Shown here: positions 8,900 through 17,169 of the stretch, in pieces | Layout of the letters: every line of letters starts with the position of its first letter | How positions within the stretch are numbered: position 1 is the first letter of the stretch | Assembly (NCBI GenBank): GCA_023146115.1 | Contig: JAGLCS010000035.1 | Location: 1-40,761, forward strand | From: Abyssibacter sp. | GTDB taxonomy: Bacteria; Pseudomonadota; Gammaproteobacteria; Nevskiales; OUC007 | Length of the DNA: 40,761 nt | Direction: 5' to 3' | Made by a program: the position numbers and the translations under genes | Notes under the pieces: generated by a model | Database searches by the model: none | Told to the model about the DNA's origin: nothing | What the model saw: only the letters and a program-made list of their open reading frames with translations

Positions 8900-10513
8900 A
8901 TGCTCTCACCTCTACAGTTGCGCCGTTTCTGGCAGATTCGGCGTGTCTATCGCCGGTATGGACTGGCGGAAGCCCTCGGCAAACCCGTCAAGCGATCCTT
9001 CGCCGAGCCCATTGGCGTGCGATTGCGCAAGGCGCTGGAAGAACTTGGGCCGGTGTTCGTAAAGTTCGGGCAGGCCTTGTCGACACGCCCGGACATTCTC
9101 CCGCCCGAACTCGCGGGTGAACTGTCCAAGCTGCAGGACCAGGTTCCGTCGTTTCCCGGTGCCGAGGCGCGCGCGCTGGTCGAGCAGGCGCTTGGCAAGT
9201 CCGTCGGGCAGGTCTTCGCCATCTTCGATGACAAGCCGCTGGCATCGGCCTCCATCGCGCAGGTCCACGCGGCGAGGCTCAAGGGCGAGAACGGCGCTGC
9301 CGGTTTCGATGTGGTCGTCAAGGTGGTGCGTCCCGGCATTCATGCGCAGATTCGGCGCGATGTCGATCTGCTGCACGCGTTGGCGCAGCTGGCCGAATGG
9401 TTCTCGCCGCTGGCTCCACGGCTGCGGCCCAAGGAAGTCGTCGCCGAGTACGAAAAGGTGATCTTCGACGAGCTCGATCTGCTGCGCGAGGCCGCCAACG
9501 CCAGTCAGCTGCGACGCAACTGGCTGGGCAGCGAGATGATCTACCACCCACTGGTCGTCTGGGAGCTTTGCCGCCCGAACGTGATGGTGATGGAGCGCCT
9601 GCACGGCGTGCCCGTCGACGAGATCGCCACGCTGCGCCAGCGCGATGTGGACATCCAGTTACTGGCGGAGCGCGGCGTGGAAATCTTTTTCCGTGAGGTG
9701 TTCTTCTTCAACTTCTTTCATGCCGACATGCATCCCGGCAATGTCTTCGTGGATACCAGTGACCCCGCCAATCCGCGCTGGCTGGCGCTGGATTTTGGGA
9801 TTGTCGGTTCGCTGACACCGGATGACCAACGGTATCTGGCGGAAAACTTCGTCGCCTTTTTCGATCAGGACTACCGCCGCGTTGCCGAGCTGCACGTGGA
9901 ATCGGGCTGGGTGCCGGCGACGACGCGCGTCGACGAATTCGAAGGCGCGATTCGCTCGGTTTGCGAGCCGATCTTTAACCGTCCGCTGAGCGAATTGTCC
10001 TTCGGGATGTTCCTGCTTCGGCTGTTCGAGGTCGCGCGTCGTTTCGACATGACCGTGCAGCCGCAGCTGGTGTTGCTGCAAAAGACGATTCTGCAGGTCG
10101 AAGGCCTGGGCCGGCAGTTGTATCCGGATCTGGATTTGTGGAAGACCGCCAAGCCGCTGATGACCGAGTGGATGCAGGAGCGCATGAGCCCGAAACGGGT
10201 GGTCGCGCAGCTTCGCCGGCAAGGTCCGCAGTTGCTGGAAGCCCTGCCTCGGGCATTGTCGAGGTTGGGAGACGGGCACAACGGCGGCGTGGGGCAGGCC
10301 GATCTGGATCGCATGCTGGACGCCTTTCGTTCGGAGCAGCGGAGCAACCGGCGCACGATGATCGGAGCGACGCTCATGCTGTCCGCCTTGGTGATCTTCG
10401 GCCTGGATGGCTACCGTCCGGCGATCTGGAACGGCATGCCTGTGATCAGTTGGCTGCTTGGAGCATCCGGTCTGGTGTTATGGCTGTCGGCGCGTCGCCC
10501 AGGCGGAGGCTGA
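8900..10513 (+). CDS. ubiB: UbiB-type ABC1 atypical kinase for ubiquinone biosynthesis
   Basis: 537 residues. The UbiB/COQ8 signatures are clear: K55-F-G-Q58 in [19 protein letters not shown], an Ala-rich nucleotide loop ([12 protein letters not shown]), the catalytic segment [14 protein letters not shown] and [11 protein letters not shown] in place of DFG. Two C-terminal hydrophobic segments ([14 protein letters not shown] and [16 protein letters not shown]) anchor it to the inner membrane. It supports aerobic ubiquinone synthesis as an accessory ATPase. The ATG at 8900 is chosen because family members begin shortly before the [12 protein letters not shown] segment; the frame extends further upstream without merit. 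The 3' end overlaps the convergent yibQ-type gene by 68 bp. Confidence 0.95.
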   Translation: MLSPLQLRRFWQIRRVYRRYGLAEALGKPVKRSFAEPIGVRLRKALEELGPVFVKFGQALSTRPDILPPELAGELSKLQDQVPSFPGAEARALVEQALGKSVGQVFAIFDDKPLASASIAQVHAARLKGENGAAGFDVVVKVVRPGIHAQIRRDVDLLHALAQLAEWFSPLAPRLRPKEVVAEYEKVIFDELDLLREAANASQLRRNWLGSEMIYHPLVVWELCRPNVMVMERLHGVPVDEIATLRQRDVDIQLLAERGVEIFFREVFFFNFFHADMHPGNVFVDTSDPANPRWLALDFGIVGSLTPDDQRYLAENFVAFFDQDYRRVAELHVESGWVPATTRVDEFEGAIRSVCEPIFNRPLSELSFGMFLLRLFEVARRFDMTVQPQLVLLQKTILQVEGLGRQLYPDLDLWKTAKPLMTEWMQERMSPKRVVAQLRRQGPQLLEALPRALSRLGDGHNGGVGQADLDRMLDAFRSEQRSNRRTMIGATLMLSALVIFGLDGYRPAIWNGMPVISWLLGASGLVLWLSARRPGGG

Positions 10514-11276
10514 CCCGCCAGTCCTGATCGCCGCGCTGGGCCGTGCGTGTATGGATCAGGTCGCTCACCGCCACCAAGACAATGCCTTCGCGCTTGAGCG
10601 ATGGCAGTCTGCGCTCCAGCACGGCGAGCGTTTCCTCGTAAGGGTGGCCGATGGCCAATGCGGTGCCGTGCCGCTTGGCGTAACGCACTAGGCGATCGAA
10701 CTCAGCGTGGATCGCCGCCGTATTGCGTTCGTGATCGAGAAAAACATTCCGCCGCGCGCTGGGAATGTGAGCGGCACGCGCGGAGTGCAGTGCAACGCTG
10801 CGCGGTGTCGTCATGCTGTCGACAAAATAGAGATGCGGATACGCGTCCATCGCGTCCATCAGCCAGCGCATGTGGCTGCTGCGCTCGGTGAGCAGGCTGC
10901 CCTGATGGTTGTTCAGGCCGACAACGTGGGGAATATGCAGCATCGCCCCGTTGAGCACGCTGCGCACGTCGTCCGATGTGCTGTTCACCGTGAGCGTATG
11001 GGGGTGCGCGCGGGCGCCTGCATGCGGTTGCATGGGCAGGTGCAGCATCACCTCCTTGCTCAACTCATGTGCCACCTCGGCCTGCTCGACCGAATACGGC
11101 GCATCGGGAATGAATGCGCAGGCGACGGGGCCGGGCAGTTGCAGCACACGCACGCCGGCGTCACGGCTGTAACCCAGGTCGTCGATGATGATGGCGATTC
11201 GTGGCTGCGCCTGCAGCATGGCCGGGGCCAATAGCAGCAGCGTGAGCCAGAGTCCCCGAACTCCCCGTGGTGACAT
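10446..11276 (-). CDS. yibQ: Divergent polysaccharide deacetylase family protein (YibQ)
   Basis: 276 residues with a signal peptide ([17 protein letters not shown]). The opening [16 protein letters not shown] carries the paired Asp of the divergent polysaccharide deacetylase fold, and [10 protein letters not shown] and [12 protein letters not shown] contain the usual histidines. Members are periplasmic and conserved next to envC and ctpA, as here, suggesting a cell-envelope role; the substrate is not established. The ATG giving MSPRGVRG is preferred over an in-frame codon 54 bp upstream because the signal peptide begins right after it. Lies 101 bp downstream of ctpA on the same strand and overlaps the ubiB end. 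Confidence 0.9.
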   Translation of the reverse strand: MSPRGVRGLWLTLLLLAPAMLQAQPRIAIIIDDLGYSRDAGVRVLQLPGPVACAFIPDAPYSVEQAEVAHELSKEVMLHLPMQPHAGARAHPHTLTVNSTSDDVRSVLNGAMLHIPHVVGLNNHQGSLLTERSSHMRWLMDAMDAYPHLYFVDSMTTPRSVALHSARAAHIPSARRNVFLDHERNTAAIHAEFDRLVRYAKRHGTALAIGHPYEETLAVLERRLPSLKREGIVLVAVSDLIHTRTAQRGDQDWRVSLRLGDAPTAITPDRMLQAAN

Positions 11277-11377
11277 CAGTCGGCGTCCATGACCGTGTAT
11301 GTGCTGTCCATTCCTGGCCCCCGGCATCACGAAAACACTCCGCCGCGGGGCGGCGGCGAGGCATCTGGTCGGGCAGT

Positions 11378-12688
11378 TTAGCGCCTGGCCTGCTCTAGAA
11401 TCGACAGGCCCTTGAGGATATTCAGCGCCTCGAACAGGCCGAAGTCGTTCTCGGCCAGATTGGGGTCGCTCTTGAGTTCGGCGTCGTCCTCGGCTTCGAG
11501 GAGGTCATCCAGCTGATCATTGTCCAGACGGCCGGCGAGATCAGCTTCGGTGATCGCTTTGGGGCCATCACGTTTCTCGACCTTGACGCGCTCGATGGCG
11601 ATATCCGGGTCGATGCCTTCGGCCTGGATGGAGCGACCGGACGGCGTGTAATAGCGCGCGGTTGTGAGCTTGATGGCGGCATCGTTCTTCAGCGGCACGA
11701 TGGTCTGCACCGAGCCCTTGCCGAAGGTTTTGGCGCCGACCAGTACGGCGCGGCTGTGATCTTGCAATGCGCCGGCGACGATTTCGGAGGCCGATGCGGA
11801 GGCCTCGTTGATCAGCACCACCAGCGGTACGCCGTCGAGCAGATCGCCCGGTGTCGCATTGAACGTGCGATTGGCCTGATTGCTACGCCCCTTGATCGAC
11901 ACGATCTCGCCACGGTTCAGGAACGCGTCGGACACGTCCACCGCCGCATTGAGCACCCCGCCGGGGTTGGTGCGCAGATCGAGCACGAGTCCGCGCAGCG
12001 CGCCATCATTGCGTGCGCGCAGCTTTTGCAATTCTTCTTCCAGCAGGCGTCCGGTGCCGCCGGTGAAGGTGGAAATCCGCAGATAACCGTAGTTCGGTTC
12101 CAGCATGCGCGAGCGCACGCTGCGCACCTCGATGATGTCGCGGACGATGTCGATTTGCAGCGGCTGGGCCTCGCCTTCGCGTACGACATCCAGCGTTACC
12201 TTGGTGCCGGGCTCACCGCGCATGAGTCGGACCGATTCGGTGAGCGTCAGGCCCTTCACGGCCTTGTCGTTGACCTTGATGATCAGGTCGCCCGCCTCGA
12301 CCCCAGCGCGTTGGGCCGGCGTGTCGTCGATGGGCGCAATAACGCGAACGAAGCCGTTCTGCCCTTGAACCTCGATGCCCAGCCCGCCGAACTTGCCGGA
12401 GGTGGAAACCGTGATGTCCTTGAACTCCTGCGCATCCAGATAAGCCGAATGCGGGTCCAGGCCGGACAGCATGCCGCGGATCGCAGACTCGAGCAGCGCG
12501 TCGTCATCGATCTGCTCAACGTAGTCCTGCTGGACCCGGTTCAGAATCTCGACGAAGGTCTGCAACTCGGACAGTGGCAGCTCGGATGTGGGTTCCCGGC
12601 CGGCCGAGACGCCCTGAGTCAGGGTAAGAGAGATGCCGACCACCGCGCCTGTGCAGAGCAGCAATACGGTCTTGACGGTGTTGTTCAT
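11378..12688 (-). CDS. ctpA: C-terminal processing protease CtpA (S41, PDZ)
   Basis: 436 residues. An N-terminal signal or anchor (VLLLCTGAVVGISLTL) is followed by a PDZ domain (GIEVQGQNGFVRVIAPID..GVEAGDLIIKVND) and the S41 protease core. The nucleophile Ser lies in LINEASASASEIVAGAL and the general-base Lys in TFGKGSVQTIVPL. Such periplasmic proteases trim or degrade envelope proteins, including peptidoglycan hydrolases. The ATG at 12688 is preceded by GGAGAA at a good distance. It follows envC with 205 bp between stop and start and precedes the yibQ-type gene, matching the Pseudomonas-type order. A C-terminal acidic tail (LLEAEDDAELKSDPNLAEND) ends the protein. Confidence 0.95.
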   Translation of the reverse strand: MNNTVKTVLLLCTGAVVGISLTLTQGVSAGREPTSELPLSELQTFVEILNRVQQDYVEQIDDDALLESAIRGMLSGLDPHSAYLDAQEFKDITVSTSGKFGGLGIEVQGQNGFVRVIAPIDDTPAQRAGVEAGDLIIKVNDKAVKGLTLTESVRLMRGEPGTKVTLDVVREGEAQPLQIDIVRDIIEVRSVRSRMLEPNYGYLRISTFTGGTGRLLEEELQKLRARNDGALRGLVLDLRTNPGGVLNAAVDVSDAFLNRGEIVSIKGRSNQANRTFNATPGDLLDGVPLVVLINEASASASEIVAGALQDHSRAVLVGAKTFGKGSVQTIVPLKNDAAIKLTTARYYTPSGRSIQAEGIDPDIAIERVKVEKRDGPKAITEADLAGRLDNDQLDDLLEAEDDAELKSDPNLAENDFGLFEALNILKGLSILEQARR

Positions 12689-12863
12689 GCTTCTGATTTC
12701 TCCGTGGGCCGGGGTGGTCGTGGTTATGCGACCCAGCCGAGTCCGCATCATAGTACAGGCCGGCTTCAACCAGCCGCAGGGATGCCACTTTGATCAGGCA
12801 AGGCCTGTGCCTGTTGTTGCGCGCCGCTTAAAGGTCCGGGCCGGCCGATCGGCGACGGGTCTA

Positions 12864-12876
12864 GCGGTCTGACCGC
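12864..12876. terminator. Short inverted repeat after envC
   Basis: GCGGTC-T-GACCGC is a perfect 6-bp inverted repeat just downstream of the envC stop on the minus strand. It could weakly attenuate or end transcription before ctpA, but no T-tract follows on either strand, so an intrinsic terminator is not demonstrated. Confidence 0.25.
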
Positions 12877-12893
12877 CCGAATCGGCTGCTTGT

Positions 12894-14054
12894 TCAACGC
12901 GCGGCCAGCCAGGTGATCGGATCGACCGCACGTTGGCCCTTGCGCAGCTCGAAGTAGACGCCGGTTTCTCGGTGGCCACCGCTATTGCCGGCCGCACTCA
13001 CGGCTTCGCCCATCCGAACCCATTCACCGACCTGCACCAAGGCGGTCTGATTGTGTCCGTAGAGCGAATACCAGCCGTCATCGTGTTCCAGCACGACCAG
13101 CACCCCGTAGCGATGCATCCAGCCCACATAGGCGACACGGCCGCTGGCGACGGCCTGTACCGGCTTGCCTTCGTCCGCGGCGATCCAGAGGCCCTTCCAG
13201 CGGATATTGCCGGCCTTCGGCTGGCCGAAGGCCGCGATCAGCCGCCCCCGCACCGGCCAGGCGACAGATCCCTTGCGGCGGGTGATGGGCTCGTCGTCGT
13301 CCAGGACCAGCGGAATATCCGCCAGCACGTCTTCCAGGCTTGCCAGTAATCCAGTGAGCTGCGCCTCGTCGGCCTTGAGCTGCTCAACCTCGAGAACGGA
13401 GTCGCGAATCTTGGCCTCCAGGCTGGCGACGGCCTGTTCGCGCTCATCGCGTGTGGCCTCCAGCGCATCCAGTGACCGCTTGCGCTTGGCGAACAGGGCT
13501 TCCAGCGAACGAATTTCACCGGCCAGTTGTTCTTCGAGCTTGCGCAGGGCCAGCGCCGAACGGGTAAAGGCCTGAATCCGGTCGCTGCGTGCTCTGGCCA
13601 GGTAGTCGTAGTAGGTCAGTACGCGGCCGATCGCAGCCGGGTCTTCCTGGTTGAGTAGCAGCTTGGCCCGGCCCTGGCGGCCGATCTGGTAGGCGGCGCG
13701 AATCTGCTGCTTGAGCGTGTCGCGCTCGCGCTCGACATCGGTTAGCGCCTGGTCGCGTGAACGGCGGGTTCGACCCATGCGTGATTGCGTCGCATCGATG
13801 TCGGACTGCAGGCCCGCCAGCGTTTGGCTCAGTTCGCTGACCTTGGTTTCCGTGGCTTCCAACTCGCGGAACAGCTTCCCGCGGCGCGATCGGTCGCGGT
13901 CCACGTCCTTTTTCAGGGCCTGCAACCGTGCGCGTACACGTTCGAGTTCGGCCGTGGTTTGTTCCATGCGCTCGCCATCGCCCTGAGCAATGGCGGGCGT
14001 CTGCGGCACCACGGCGGCGACCAGCGCAGCGAGGCACAGTGCTCGCGCGATCAA
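12894..14054 (-). CDS. envC: Murein hydrolase activator EnvC
   Basis: Periplasmic activator of amidases at the division site. From a TTG at 14054, preceded by AGAAGG, the protein has 386 residues with a signal peptide (LIARALCLAALVAAVVPQTPAIA). The frame also reaches another TTG at 14120, so the start is uncertain. A long coiled coil (~residues 30-250) is followed by a C-terminal LytM domain. That domain is degenerate: the HxGxD position reads KGLWIAAD and the terminal HxH reads GVYFELR, while YSLYGH keeps one His. Loss of zinc ligands is the hallmark of EnvC-type activators rather than active M23 enzymes. Neighbours ctpA and yibQ follow. The gpmI gene usually found just upstream is missing. 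Confidence 0.92.
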   Translation of the reverse strand: MIARALCLAALVAAVVPQTPAIAQGDGERMEQTTAELERVRARLQALKKDVDRDRSRRGKLFRELEATETKVSELSQTLAGLQSDIDATQSRMGRTRRSRDQALTDVERERDTLKQQIRAAYQIGRQGRAKLLLNQEDPAAIGRVLTYYDYLARARSDRIQAFTRSALALRKLEEQLAGEIRSLEALFAKRKRSLDALEATRDEREQAVASLEAKIRDSVLEVEQLKADEAQLTGLLASLEDVLADIPLVLDDDEPITRRKGSVAWPVRGRLIAAFGQPKAGNIRWKGLWIAADEGKPVQAVASGRVAYVGWMHRYGVLVVLEHDDGWYSLYGHNQTALVQVGEWVRMGEAVSAAGNSGGHRETGVYFELRKGQRAVDPITWLAAR

Positions 14055-14131
14055 CGCCGGCCTTCTACCGGCTGCCCCCCAATGCGATAATCCTGTGCTT
14101 TGCACGAACGCGGCTTCCAATCCCTGAACGT

Positions 14132-14560
14132 ATGGACCTGATACTCGACTTTCTGGCCCGGCATCCCATCCTGACCACGGCGTTCATTGTCGTGCTCGTG
14201 GCGGTGATCGGCAACGAGATCGCAATTTCCTTGCGCTCCGGGCACAAGCTATCGCCGGCGGATGCCGTGCGTCTCATTAATGACCGCGAGCCGGTGATTG
14301 TCGATGTCCGGTCGCAGTCGGACTATCGCAAGGGGCACATTATTGGTGCCATCAACTTGCCGATGGCGCGGATTGCCGAAGCAGACAAGGAACTCGCCAA
14401 GCACAAGTCCAAGCCGATGCTGCTTTACTGCGCCATCGGCACGGCTGCCGGCTCGGCGCGAGAAAAACTGATGAAGCAGGGCTGGGAGGAAGTCTTCCCG
14501 CTGCGCGGTGGTCTGAATGCGTGGCAGGGAGCCGGACTGCCCGTTTCCAAGGCGCGGTAA
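14132..14560 (+). CDS. yibN: Membrane-anchored rhodanese-like protein (YibN)
   Basis: 142 residues. One N-terminal transmembrane helix (HPILTTAFIVVLVAVIGNEIAI) is followed by a single rhodanese domain. The active-site loop is C-A-I-G-T-A (LLYCAIGTAAGSA), keeping the catalytic Cys. DVRSQSDYRKGHIIGAINLP and GGLNAWQGAGLPV are standard rhodanese motifs. Likely a sulfur-carrier or persulfide-handling protein; the precise role in this position is unknown. It heads the grxC-secB-gpsA group and is divergent from envC with under 100 bp between the starts. The ATG at 14132 is chosen because the helix begins soon after it; the ribosome site is weak. Confidence 0.92.
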   Translation: MDLILDFLARHPILTTAFIVVLVAVIGNEIAISLRSGHKLSPADAVRLINDREPVIVDVRSQSDYRKGHIIGAINLPMARIAEADKELAKHKSKPMLLYCAIGTAAGSAREKLMKQGWEEVFPLRGGLNAWQGAGLPVSKAR

Positions 14561-14594
14561 CCCATCCGGTGGAACAAATGCGTTAGGTTTTTCC

Positions 14595-14854
14595 ATGCCC
14601 ATATCGAAATCTACACAACGCGCTACTGCCCCTACTGCATCATGGCCAAGCGGCTGCTGCAGATGCGGGGTCTGGCGTTTGACGAGATCGCGGTGGACGA
14701 AGATCCGGCCACCCGACAGGCCATGGCCCAGCGGGCGGGCCGTCGGACCGTTCCGCAGATCTTCATTGGCGAGACACACATCGGCGGTTGCGACGAGTTG
14801 CATGCGATGGACGCCAACGGCGACCTCGAGCGGCTGCTCCAGCCGCCGGGCTGA
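14595..14854 (+). CDS. grxC: Glutaredoxin 3, start codon apparently out of frame
   Basis: Thiol-disulfide oxidoreductase of the GrxC type. The active site is C-P-Y-C in EIYTTRYCPYCIMAKRLL, and TVPQIFIG (cis-Pro) and GGCDEL (GSH-binding) are in place; total length would be ~86 residues. The reading frame carrying these motifs has no ATG, GTG, TTG or CTG between the preceding yibN stop (14558-14560) and the CPYC site. An ATG at 14595 with AGG upstream lies one base out of frame: it reads ATGCCCATATCG, whereas one extra C would give Met-Pro-His-Ile-Glu-Ile-Tyr, the normal GrxC start. A sequencing error in the C-run or a real frameshift is likely. The next in-frame ATG, at 14642, would delete the active site. 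Confidence 0.8.
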
Positions 14855-14904
14855 ACCCCATAGCGGTCCGCTGGGCGGTCCGACTCACTCGAACGGAGAA
14901 ACAG

Positions 14905-15372
14905 GTGGCAGAGGAACAGGCAGGCGGCAAGCAGGTCGTCATGCAGAAGGTTTTTATTCATGACGCATCGCTGGAAGTGCCCAAGGCGCCGCAGATCTTC
15001 ACCCGCAAGTGGGAGCCGCAGGTGGACTTGTCCATCAACACCGCGGTGCAGCGGATCGAGGGCGAGACCTACCAGGTCACGCTGACGGTCACGGTGACGA
15101 CCAAGGTCGGTGAAGAAGTCGCCTATATCTGCGAAATCCAGCAGGCCGGCATCTTTGTGCTGCAGGGCATTGCTGACGACGCCGAACGTCGCGCGATCCT
15201 CGGCGCCTACTGCCCGAACGTGCTGTTCCCGTTCGTGCGCGAAGCGGTCAACGATTTCGTCCAGCGCGGTGGTTTCCCGCAAATGCTGCTGCAGCCGGTC
15301 AACTTTGACGCGATCTATCAGCAGCACCTGGCCAAGGGCGCCGAGACAGAAGGCGACGGGACGCGGCATTGA
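14905..15372 (+). CDS. secB: Protein-export chaperone SecB
   Basis: Cytosolic tetrameric chaperone that holds preproteins unfolded for SecA. 155 residues from a GTG at 14905, preceded by GGAG at 6-base spacing. Conserved family text is present: QKVFIHDASLEVPKAPQIF, WEPQVDLSINTAVQ, ICEIQQAGIFVL and CPNVLFPFVREAV. The C-terminus (QQHLAKGAETEGDG) is the usual flexible SecA-binding tail. It follows grxC by 50 bp, and its stop overlaps the TTG start of gpsA, so the pair is translationally coupled. Order grxC-secB-gpsA is the classical gammaproteobacterial arrangement. Confidence 0.97.
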   Translation: MAEEQAGGKQVVMQKVFIHDASLEVPKAPQIFTRKWEPQVDLSINTAVQRIEGETYQVTLTVTVTTKVGEEVAYICEIQQAGIFVLQGIADDAERRAILGAYCPNVLFPFVREAVNDFVQRGGFPQMLLQPVNFDAIYQQHLAKGAETEGDGTRH

Positions 15373-16376
15373 GCGAGGCTGAATCCATTGCGGTGATCGG
15401 CGCCGGTAGTTACGGCACGGCGCTGGCGATTCAGGTCGCTCGGCAAGGCCGCCCGGTTCGACTCTGGGGGCGTAACGCCGAGGCGATGAATCAGATGGCC
15501 GAGGAGCGGCTGAACGCACGCTACCTGCCCGGCTGCCCGCTGCCCGAAACCCTGCAGCCCGTGGCCGATCTCGCCGCGGCGCTGCAAGGGGCGACAGCCG
15601 TGATCGTCGCCGTGCCCAGCCATGCGCTGCGCGAGACCTGCACCGCCATCGCCCAGTCGATCGGCAATCAGGTGCCGGTCGCCTGTGCGGCCAAGGGGCT
15701 GGAGCCGGAAAGCTGCAAGCTGCCGCTGGATGTGATTGCCGAAGTGCTGGGCGAGGCCTGGCCGCTGGCGGTGATTTCCGGCCCGACCTTCGCCAAGGAA
15801 ATCGGCCAGGGCATGCCCAGTGCGGTGAGCATTGGCGCGCGCTCCCTGGATGTTGCGGACGCTTTTGCCGAGGCGCTGCATGGCGCGGGTTTCCGTGCCT
15901 ACACCACGGACGACATCGTCGGCGTGCAAATCGGTGGCGCGGTCAAGAACGTGCTCGCGATCGGCGTGGGGATTGCCGATGGGCTGAATCTTGGCGCCAA
16001 CACCCGCGCGGCGCTCATCACGCGCGGGCTGGTCGAGATGAGTCGGCTCGGCGAGGCGCTGGGCGCGCGTTCGGAAACCCTGATGGGCTTGTCGGGCATG
16101 GGTGATCTCGTGCTCACCTGCACCGACAACCAGTCGCGTAACCGCCGGTTTGGTCTGGCGCTGGCCCGTGGCGAGTCGGTCGATGAGGCCATGGAGGCGA
16201 TCGGGCAGGTTGTCGAGGGCTATCGAGTCACCCGCGAAGTGCGTGAACTCGCACGGTCGTTGGGCATCGAGATGCCGATTACCGAGCAGGTGTATCAGGT
16301 GCTCTACGAAGGCGTCGCGCCTGTCGCGGCCGTGTTGAGCCTATCGTCGCGCCCGCAGCGCGCAGAGACCGAGTAG
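15369..16376 (+). CDS. gpsA: Glycerol-3-phosphate dehydrogenase [NAD(P)+]
   Basis: Makes sn-glycerol 3-phosphate from dihydroxyacetone phosphate for phospholipid synthesis in the cytosol. 335 residues. The N-terminal dinucleotide site is AVIGAGSYGTALA; the substrate-binding/catalytic segment GGAVKNVLAIGVGIADGL contains the key Lys; SGPTFAKEI and GLSGMGDLVLTCT are family signatures. It starts at TTG within the secB stop (TTGA), an unusual start codon justified by coupling and by the position of the Rossmann motif. The gene ends 5 bp before the convergent trmL stop. Confidence 0.97.
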   Translation: MSEAESIAVIGAGSYGTALAIQVARQGRPVRLWGRNAEAMNQMAEERLNARYLPGCPLPETLQPVADLAAALQGATAVIVAVPSHALRETCTAIAQSIGNQVPVACAAKGLEPESCKLPLDVIAEVLGEAWPLAVISGPTFAKEIGQGMPSAVSIGARSLDVADAFAEALHGAGFRAYTTDDIVGVQIGGAVKNVLAIGVGIADGLNLGANTRAALITRGLVEMSRLGEALGARSETLMGLSGMGDLVLTCTDNQSRNRRFGLALARGESVDEAMEAIGQVVEGYRVTREVRELARSLGIEMPITEQVYQVLYEGVAPVAAVLSLSSRPQRAETE

Positions 16377-16381
16377 CGGCC

Positions 16382-16867
16382 TCAGCCGCCGCCCGCATAG
16401 TCCAGCTGGCGCCATGCCTCATAGGCGATCACGGCGACCGCGTTCGATAGATTGAGGCTGCGGTTGTCCGGGCGCATCGGAATGCGTAACCGCTGAGCCG
16501 CGGGTTGGGCATCCAGCACCGCCTGCGGCAGGCCGCGTGTTTCGGGGCCGAAGATCAGCAAGTCCTGTGTTGAATAGTGCACCGTGTCGTAGCGCTGCGC
16601 GCCGCGAGTGGAGCAGGGAAGCCAGCGGCGGTGCCCCTGGTCGGCCAGCAGAGCGGCCAGGTTCGCGTGCCGCCGCACCTGGGCGAACTCGTGGTAATCC
16701 AGTCCGGCCCTGCGCAGCCGGCGATCATCCATCTCGAAGCCCAGCGGTTCGACCAGATGCAGTTCTGCGCCCAGGTTGGCGCAAAGCCGGATTACATTGC
16801 CGGTATTGGGCGGGATCTCGGGTTCGAACAGTGCGATGGCGAACTGCGACGAGGAGGTCGGGTTCAC
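16382..16867 (-). CDS. trmL: tRNA (cytidine/uridine-2'-O-)-methyltransferase TrmL
   Basis: SPOUT-class methyltransferase that modifies the wobble nucleotide of leucine tRNAs using SAM. 161 residues from a GTG at 16867. Signature segments are ALFEPEIPPNTGNVIRLCAN, FEMDDRRLRRAGLDYHEF, LLIFGPETRGLP and the trefoil-knot SAM site RIPMRPDNRSLNLSNAVAV. The GTG overlaps the TGA of the upstream DUF2007 gene (GTGA), showing translational coupling. Convergent with gpsA. Confidence 0.95.
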   Translation of the reverse strand: MNPTSSSQFAIALFEPEIPPNTGNVIRLCANLGAELHLVEPLGFEMDDRRLRRAGLDYHEFAQVRRHANLAALLADQGHRRWLPCSTRGAQRYDTVHYSTQDLLIFGPETRGLPQAVLDAQPAAQRLRIPMRPDNRSLNLSNAVAVIAYEAWRQLDYAGGG

Positions 16868-17169
16868 AATTTTTCCGCGCCGCAGCGCCAGCAGTCGGAG
16901 AACTGGCCGCCCATACGCTCGCCGCAGGCCGGGCAGGTCCATGGGGGGCGCGGGTCTTCGCCGCGTTCCCACATCCGGATCAGTTCGCGTGCGCGCTGGG
17001 CATCAGCATCGCGCGTCACACACACCTGCGGATACGCGTTGGTCGGCAGGTCGCCCTGCCCACCCCAGCCGAACACGCCCTTGATGAAGACATCCAGCCC
17101 CCAGCTGACCAGGTAATCCTTGACGATCTCGGCGTTGACCGGATCGGAGGCCTCGTACACGCACTTCAT
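16864..17169 (-). CDS. DUF2007 protein with C-terminal zinc ribbon
   Basis: 101 residues. The N-terminal ~70 residues follow the DUF2007 (putative signal-transducing) pattern: VYEASDPVNAEIVKDYLVSW followed by a hydrophobic beta strand (YPQVCVTRDADAQRARELI). The C-terminal 30 residues form a probable zinc ribbon with two Cys pairs (CPACGE...CWRCGA). It is coupled at both ends by 4-bp overlaps: its start lies in the patatin stop and its stop overlaps the trmL start. A small regulatory or metal-binding adaptor is likely; the function is not established. Confidence 0.85.
   Translation of the reverse strand: MKCVYEASDPVNAEIVKDYLVSWGLDVFIKGVFGWGGQGDLPTNAYPQVCVTRDADAQRARELIRMWERGEDPRPPWTCPACGERMGGQFSDCWRCGAEKL

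Noticed and set aside
8784-8909. Longer N-terminus for the large di-heme cytochrome
   Set aside because: The extra 42 residues precede a clean signal peptide and ribosome site at the ATG 8783, and would run into the divergent ubiB leader.
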